Shown here: one piece after another, positions 60,357 to 64,000 of the stretch | How the letters are laid out: the number at the start of each line of letters is the position of its first letter | Numbering within the stretch: the stretch's first letter is position 1 | NCBI RefSeq assembly: GCF_010093535.1 | Contig: NW_022985169.1 | Location: 1,454,372 to 1,518,371, forward strand | Length of the DNA: 64,000 nucleotides | Reading direction: 5' to 3' | Origin: Lindgomyces ingoldianus | Lineage: Eukaryota; Ascomycota; Dothideomycetes; Pleosporales; Lindgomycetaceae | The notes under the pieces: model-generated | What the model was told of the DNA's origin: nothing | The model's input: the letters and a program-made list of their open reading frames with translations, nothing else | Databases searched by the model: none | Translations under genes and position numbers: made by a program

Positions 60357-61488
60357 ACGTACCTAACGGGTTGGCCGGCCACACAGGTTGGCCGGCCACT
60401 TTTGCTAAGCCCCTACTAAACTCTACCTATCTACATAATGCCTTAACAACAACACTAGATTAAATCTTCTAAAGAACGTTAAATACAGCTTACTTTTTAG
60501 GCTCTTAAATAAGACTTAAAACTCTTCTTACAACGCGCTGCAGCTATCTATAATGTCTTTTACACAACACTAAGTAATTAACGCGCTAGACAGCCTTTAT
60601 AAGCAAAATGCTAGCCTAAATTAAGGAATTTAACTAAGCTAAAAAAAAAAGTAGTTATTAAGTATATACTTAAGCTTATTACACGCAGATTTCCCTTTAG
60701 GCTTGCAGCTATAGCTAATATAGCTAATTTCTTGCCTGCAGAGCGCAATCTAGGCTAGGTTAGCTTAAACTAGACTAGTATGTAGGTTAAGCACTGCTCT
60801 AAGTTTATAATAAAGTTTAATTATAAGTATAATTATAAAAAAGCGCTTTATAAAGATCTAGAGGTTATCTAGGGCTAGTTTTGCCTAGTAGCTAACATAA
60901 AAGCTAAGTACAGTATCTAGAATAAAGACAGGTATAACTTTAATAAGTTAGGCTTTATAATAAGCTAGATATTAACTAGAGCAGTTGTTACAGCTTTAAA
61001 GAGATAAAGACAGCTAAAAGTAATATAGTAAGGTAATAAAAAGTAGATAATAGTTATCTAGAGCATTAATATAATAAAGTAGGCTATAAGATTATAAAGC
61101 TTTAAGTAGTAAATAAAGCTACTATATAACATAGATTACATAAAAGAAAGCAAATTTAGGCAAAAAAGACTTTAATAGTTAAAAATAGAGCTTATCTAAC
61201 TACTTTAAAAGAGTTTAGAGTGTGTAGTAATAAAAAGAAGCTAAAGACACAGGTGCGCGCTAAAGAAAGTAAGCTAAGTTAAAGGTAATGTAGGCAGTAT
61301 AATTAGACTAGGCATAACTTACATATGTGTAAGTAAGTAGTAGAAGTAGACTCTAAATAATATCTTATATTATATTACTTTATATAGAGCTAAAGTGGGC
61401 TGTTTTACAAGAGAATAGGGTAGTTTTAGTGGGGGCTTGGCAAAAGTGGCCGGCCAACCTGTGTGGCCGGCCAACCTGTTAGGTACGT
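60357..61488 (+). mobile_element. pogo/Fot1-like element, internally deleted, best preserved termini
   Basis: 1132 bp. Both ends carry ACGTACCTAACGGG followed by two copies of GGTTGGCCGGCCAC separated by ACA; TA flanks (60355-60356, 61489-61490). The plus-strand transposase remnant has an HTH segment near 60740, YNFNKLGF (YNFDETGF, first catalytic Asp mutated) near 60935-60960, and a basic Cys/His C-terminus (KKLKTQVRAKESKLS near 61230-61280). The DDE middle is missing. Confidence 0.88.
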
Positions 61489-61605
61489 TATAAAAATATA
61501 GACTCTCTTTATAACTAAGTAAATAGAAATTTTATGTCTAAGAAATAAAATAACTAGAATTTATAGTTTTAAAAAAAGAATTTAAAATAGACTTAAAAAA
61601 GTATA

Positions 61606-62705
61606 ATGTACTTTATAGGCAAGTTGCTTACACACCTAAGTTGCTTACTTTTACTAAGACCCTACTAAACTACTCTTTCTACACTAATGCATTCCCTATA
61701 ACACTACTTAGACGCGCTAAAAGAACATTAGATACAGCTTACACTCTAAGCTTTTAAACAAGACATAAAACTTTTAAAGAAATATGCTATAGCTATGTAT
61801 AAAGTTCTATAAAAGATAATAAATAACTACAGCGCTAGATAACTTTTATAAGCTAATTCTATAGCTAAATTATAAAGGCTAGGTAATAAAAAGAAGTAGG
61901 TAATTATTAAGACTATACTTAAGCTATATGCGCAAGAAATTTCCTCTTAGATAGCATTTATAGCTAATATAGCTAATTCTTTGCACACTAAGCGTAATCT
62001 AGGCTATGTTTATATAAACTAGCCTAGTACATTTATAAAGTGTTATTTAAAGCTTAAAGTAAAGTTTTAAGCATAAGTATAGTTAAAAGATATTTAGCTA
62101 ATTATAAACTTTATCTTACTAAAGTTGTACATGTTATTATCCTAGATGCTATACTTAGCTTTAATATTCTCTATAAGGCTAAACTTGCTCTAAATTACCT
62201 TAGGACTCTTATAAAAGGCTCTCTTATAGTTATACTTACACTTAAACATTACTTTAAGCTCTAAATAACGCTTTATAAATGTACTAGGCTAGTTTATATA
62301 AATATAGCCTAGATTATGCTTAGTGCGCAAAGAATTAGCTATATTAGCTATAAATGCTATTTAAAGGGAAATTCCTTGCGCATATAGCTTAAGTATAGTT
62401 TTAACAATTACCTGCTTCTTTTTATTACCTAGCCTTTATAATTTAGCTGTAGAATTAGCTTATAAAAGTTATCTAGTGCTATAGTTATTTATTATCTTTT
62501 ATAAAACTTTGCACATAGCTATAGCACATTTCTTTAAAAGTTTTATGTTTTATTTAAAAGCTTAAAGTATAAGCTGTATCTAACATTCTTTTAGCGTGTT
62601 TAAGTAGTGTTATAGAGAATACATTAGTGTAGAAAGAGTAGTTTAGTAGAGTCTTAGCAAAAGTAAGCAACTTAGGTGTGTAAGCAACTCGCCTGTAAAG
62701 TACGT
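61606..62705 (-). mobile_element. Foldback pogo-derived element, 1.1 kb
   Basis: 1100 bp, ATGTACTTTATAGGCAAG (RIP-altered ACGTACTTCACAGG) to GCCTGTAAAGTACGT; TA flanks (61604-61605, 62706-62707). Confidence 0.85.
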
Positions 62706-62751
62706 TAGGCTATCTTAAAATAGCTAAAACTAAAAATAGTTACTAAAGTTA

Positions 62752-62777
62752 ATGTACACTATAGACAAGTTGCTTAC
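62752..62777 (+). mobile_element. Foldback element terminus, truncated
   Basis: ATGTACACTATAGACAAG after TA (62750-62751), cut by the LTR at 62778. Confidence 0.5.
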
Positions 62778-63321
62778 TGTTACAACCTACGATTAGACTG
62801 TAAACGATTACTTGGCAGTGCCCCACTGTTTAAACAACCAAGGATGGAAAGTCCTTAGCCCCCTGTTCGCCAGGTCACGTGTCCCGACGGACAAGGAATG
62901 GACTAAGCTACTAGACTAATGCGCGACAGAATGCGTCGTCTAATAAGGTAACAGATAGATGCATGCAAACCTTATATATATAGTTTTAAATTCTAACTTT
63001 ATTTAAAAGCTATAATTAATAGTTAGTTTATTTTATATAAACTAAGTAGTATTATTACTTTTTAATAAGAATAATTTAATAGTATATTTTACACTATATA
63101 TACCTCTCTTTCTGTTCTAACCTTAGAACTGTTTAACCTAAGCTTCTATACAGCTGTTGCAAGGCAAACTACAGTTAGCTACCCCTGCTAAACCTAGTAA
63201 CTTAGTCCTACAGACTATACACCTGTACTAGGCTAAGTTCTCTTCCTCTTCCACCTCTCTAACATCCTTCTAGGCCCGCGCGTGCTTTAGACACTATTCC
63301 TCTAGAGTAAGGACTATAACA
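62778..63321 (+). repeat. Solo LTR of the Gypsy 2 family
   Basis: 544 bp, TGTTACAACC...GACTATAACA, matching 41962-42567 and 50490-51083. The flanks CTTAC and TTAAT do not match, so the element or its flank has rearranged. Confidence 0.72.
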
Positions 63322-63561
63322 TTAATTACTATCTCTAATAAAGTATAAACTCTTATAACACTACTACTAACTTTAAAATAACTAGTGCTTTATTAGCTAG
63401 CATAAGCAAAACCTTATTCTTTAATAAAGAAGTAATAAATTAATAATTAAACTATTTAAACAATAAAGTAGCATAGCTAAAGTAGCTATTAGCATAATAA
63501 GTAAAGTAAACACTAACTAGCATAAACTTACAAATTTAAGTGCTATAGCTAGAAGTGTTAA
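63322..63561. other. AT-rich sequence
   Basis: RIP-like, no family recognised. Confidence 0.4.
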
Positions 63562-63712
63562 TGTAAGGCTAGGATGGCGCTTACGTGTAAGGCCAAGATG
63601 GTGCTTACGTGCGACAGGTATATATACTATTCTGCACCTAAAAATTAACGTTAGTTAATTATTTGCACCTTTTAGTTGTATTAGCGTAGTAGTATAGAGC
63701 TTTGTCTTTACA
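63562..63712. repeat. LTR related to the solo LTR at 45485-45658
   Basis: 151 bp, TGTAAGGCTAGGATGG...GTCTTTACA with two instead of three 24 bp units, the TATATATA box and C-to-T differences from the other copy. No clear target duplication. Confidence 0.7.
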
Positions 63713-64000
63713 TAATAATTAACTAATAACAAGGACAGTTGCGCGTTTAACCTACACCTTAGACAGCTTTGCTAGTTTTTAGACTAAAATGTAAGGCAGC
63801 CTCTTCTAGCGCTATGTTGTTGCTGCTAGGAGGTCTAGTGTATATAGCTTAGCTAGCGTGGGCCACTAAGTGTTGCGTTGTGTTTATCCCGCGCCTCTGG
63901 GCCGTAGGTGGTCAGCCTCTGGCCGGTAACCGAGACATGCGCATAGGCGCCTCTGAGCTGCGGGTAGGTCATGTGACGCCTGGGACATGCGTCTGCTAAG
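63713..64000. other. Window end, less AT-rich sequence
   Basis: GC content rises after about 63860. No gene, RNA or repeat recognised in the 288 bp available. Confidence 0.4.

Larger units (their letters stand above)
60214..62749 (+). pseudogene. Gypsy RT fragment split by two DNA elements
   Basis: 60214-60354 reads as RT (LVYLDNVLVYIKG near 60270, YLDD with D-to-N), continues at 61491-61603 (QKYRLSL-type) and at 62708-62749 (ILK.LK.KIVTKV). The first break is the pogo element 60357-61488 and the second the foldback element 61606-62705. Removing both restores one RT stretch. Confidence 0.75.

Overview
The window comes from a filamentous ascomycete (Pezizomycotina). The evidence is the set of spliced genes with 46-83 bp introns, a fungal LysM protein, a spliced NUF2, a fungal-type MATE carrier with a long N-terminal extension, and heavy RIP: runs of C-to-T and G-to-A transitions, mostly at CpA, confined to repeats and filling every transposon frame with TAA/TAG stops. 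I cannot assign a genus from sequence alone.

The window has two compartments. Four short islands of normal composition carry genes: about 1-2500 (LysM protein), 21.6-24.7 kb (NUF2 plus a decayed coding-like stretch), 53.1-56.5 kb (MATE transporter) and 58.4-60.05 kb (PQ-loop membrane protein). Everything between is AT-rich and consists almost entirely of nested, inactivated transposons. No transposon here keeps an intact reading frame.

The repeat compartment can be taken apart by target-site duplications (TSDs). A pogo/Fot1-like DNA transposon (2776-10925) is split by a Gypsy element (2831-9131, TSD ACCCT). A pogo remnant is split by a Copia element (14408-21564, TSD CTAGC), which itself carries a 1.7 kb Helitron-like insertion. 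A minus-strand Copia remnant (26566-29055) abuts a plus-strand Gypsy remnant. That Gypsy is split by a minus-strand Gypsy (32388-41660, TSD AAGGA), which in turn holds a solo Copia LTR (TSD ATTCT) with an expanded 10-bp tandem repeat, and a foldback element. A further Gypsy copy (44.2-51.1 kb) is split by a tiny TRIM-like LTR element (TSD CTAGT) that contains another solo LTR (TSD ATCTG), and by a foldback element. A 10-N assembly gap at 47081-47090 is flanked by two apparently identical 1517 bp segments, most likely a false duplication.

The most distinctive repeat is a roughly 1.1 kb foldback family, seen in about eight full or partial copies. Each copy consists of two inverted copies of the 5' half of a pogo-type transposase gene around a short centre, with TA target duplications. 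A full-length relative (56513-58374) lies in the same window.

The four host genes are not a pathway or cluster. They are an unrelated secreted chitin-binding-type protein, a kinetochore subunit, an efflux carrier and a membrane protein of unknown substrate, each isolated among repeat blocks.
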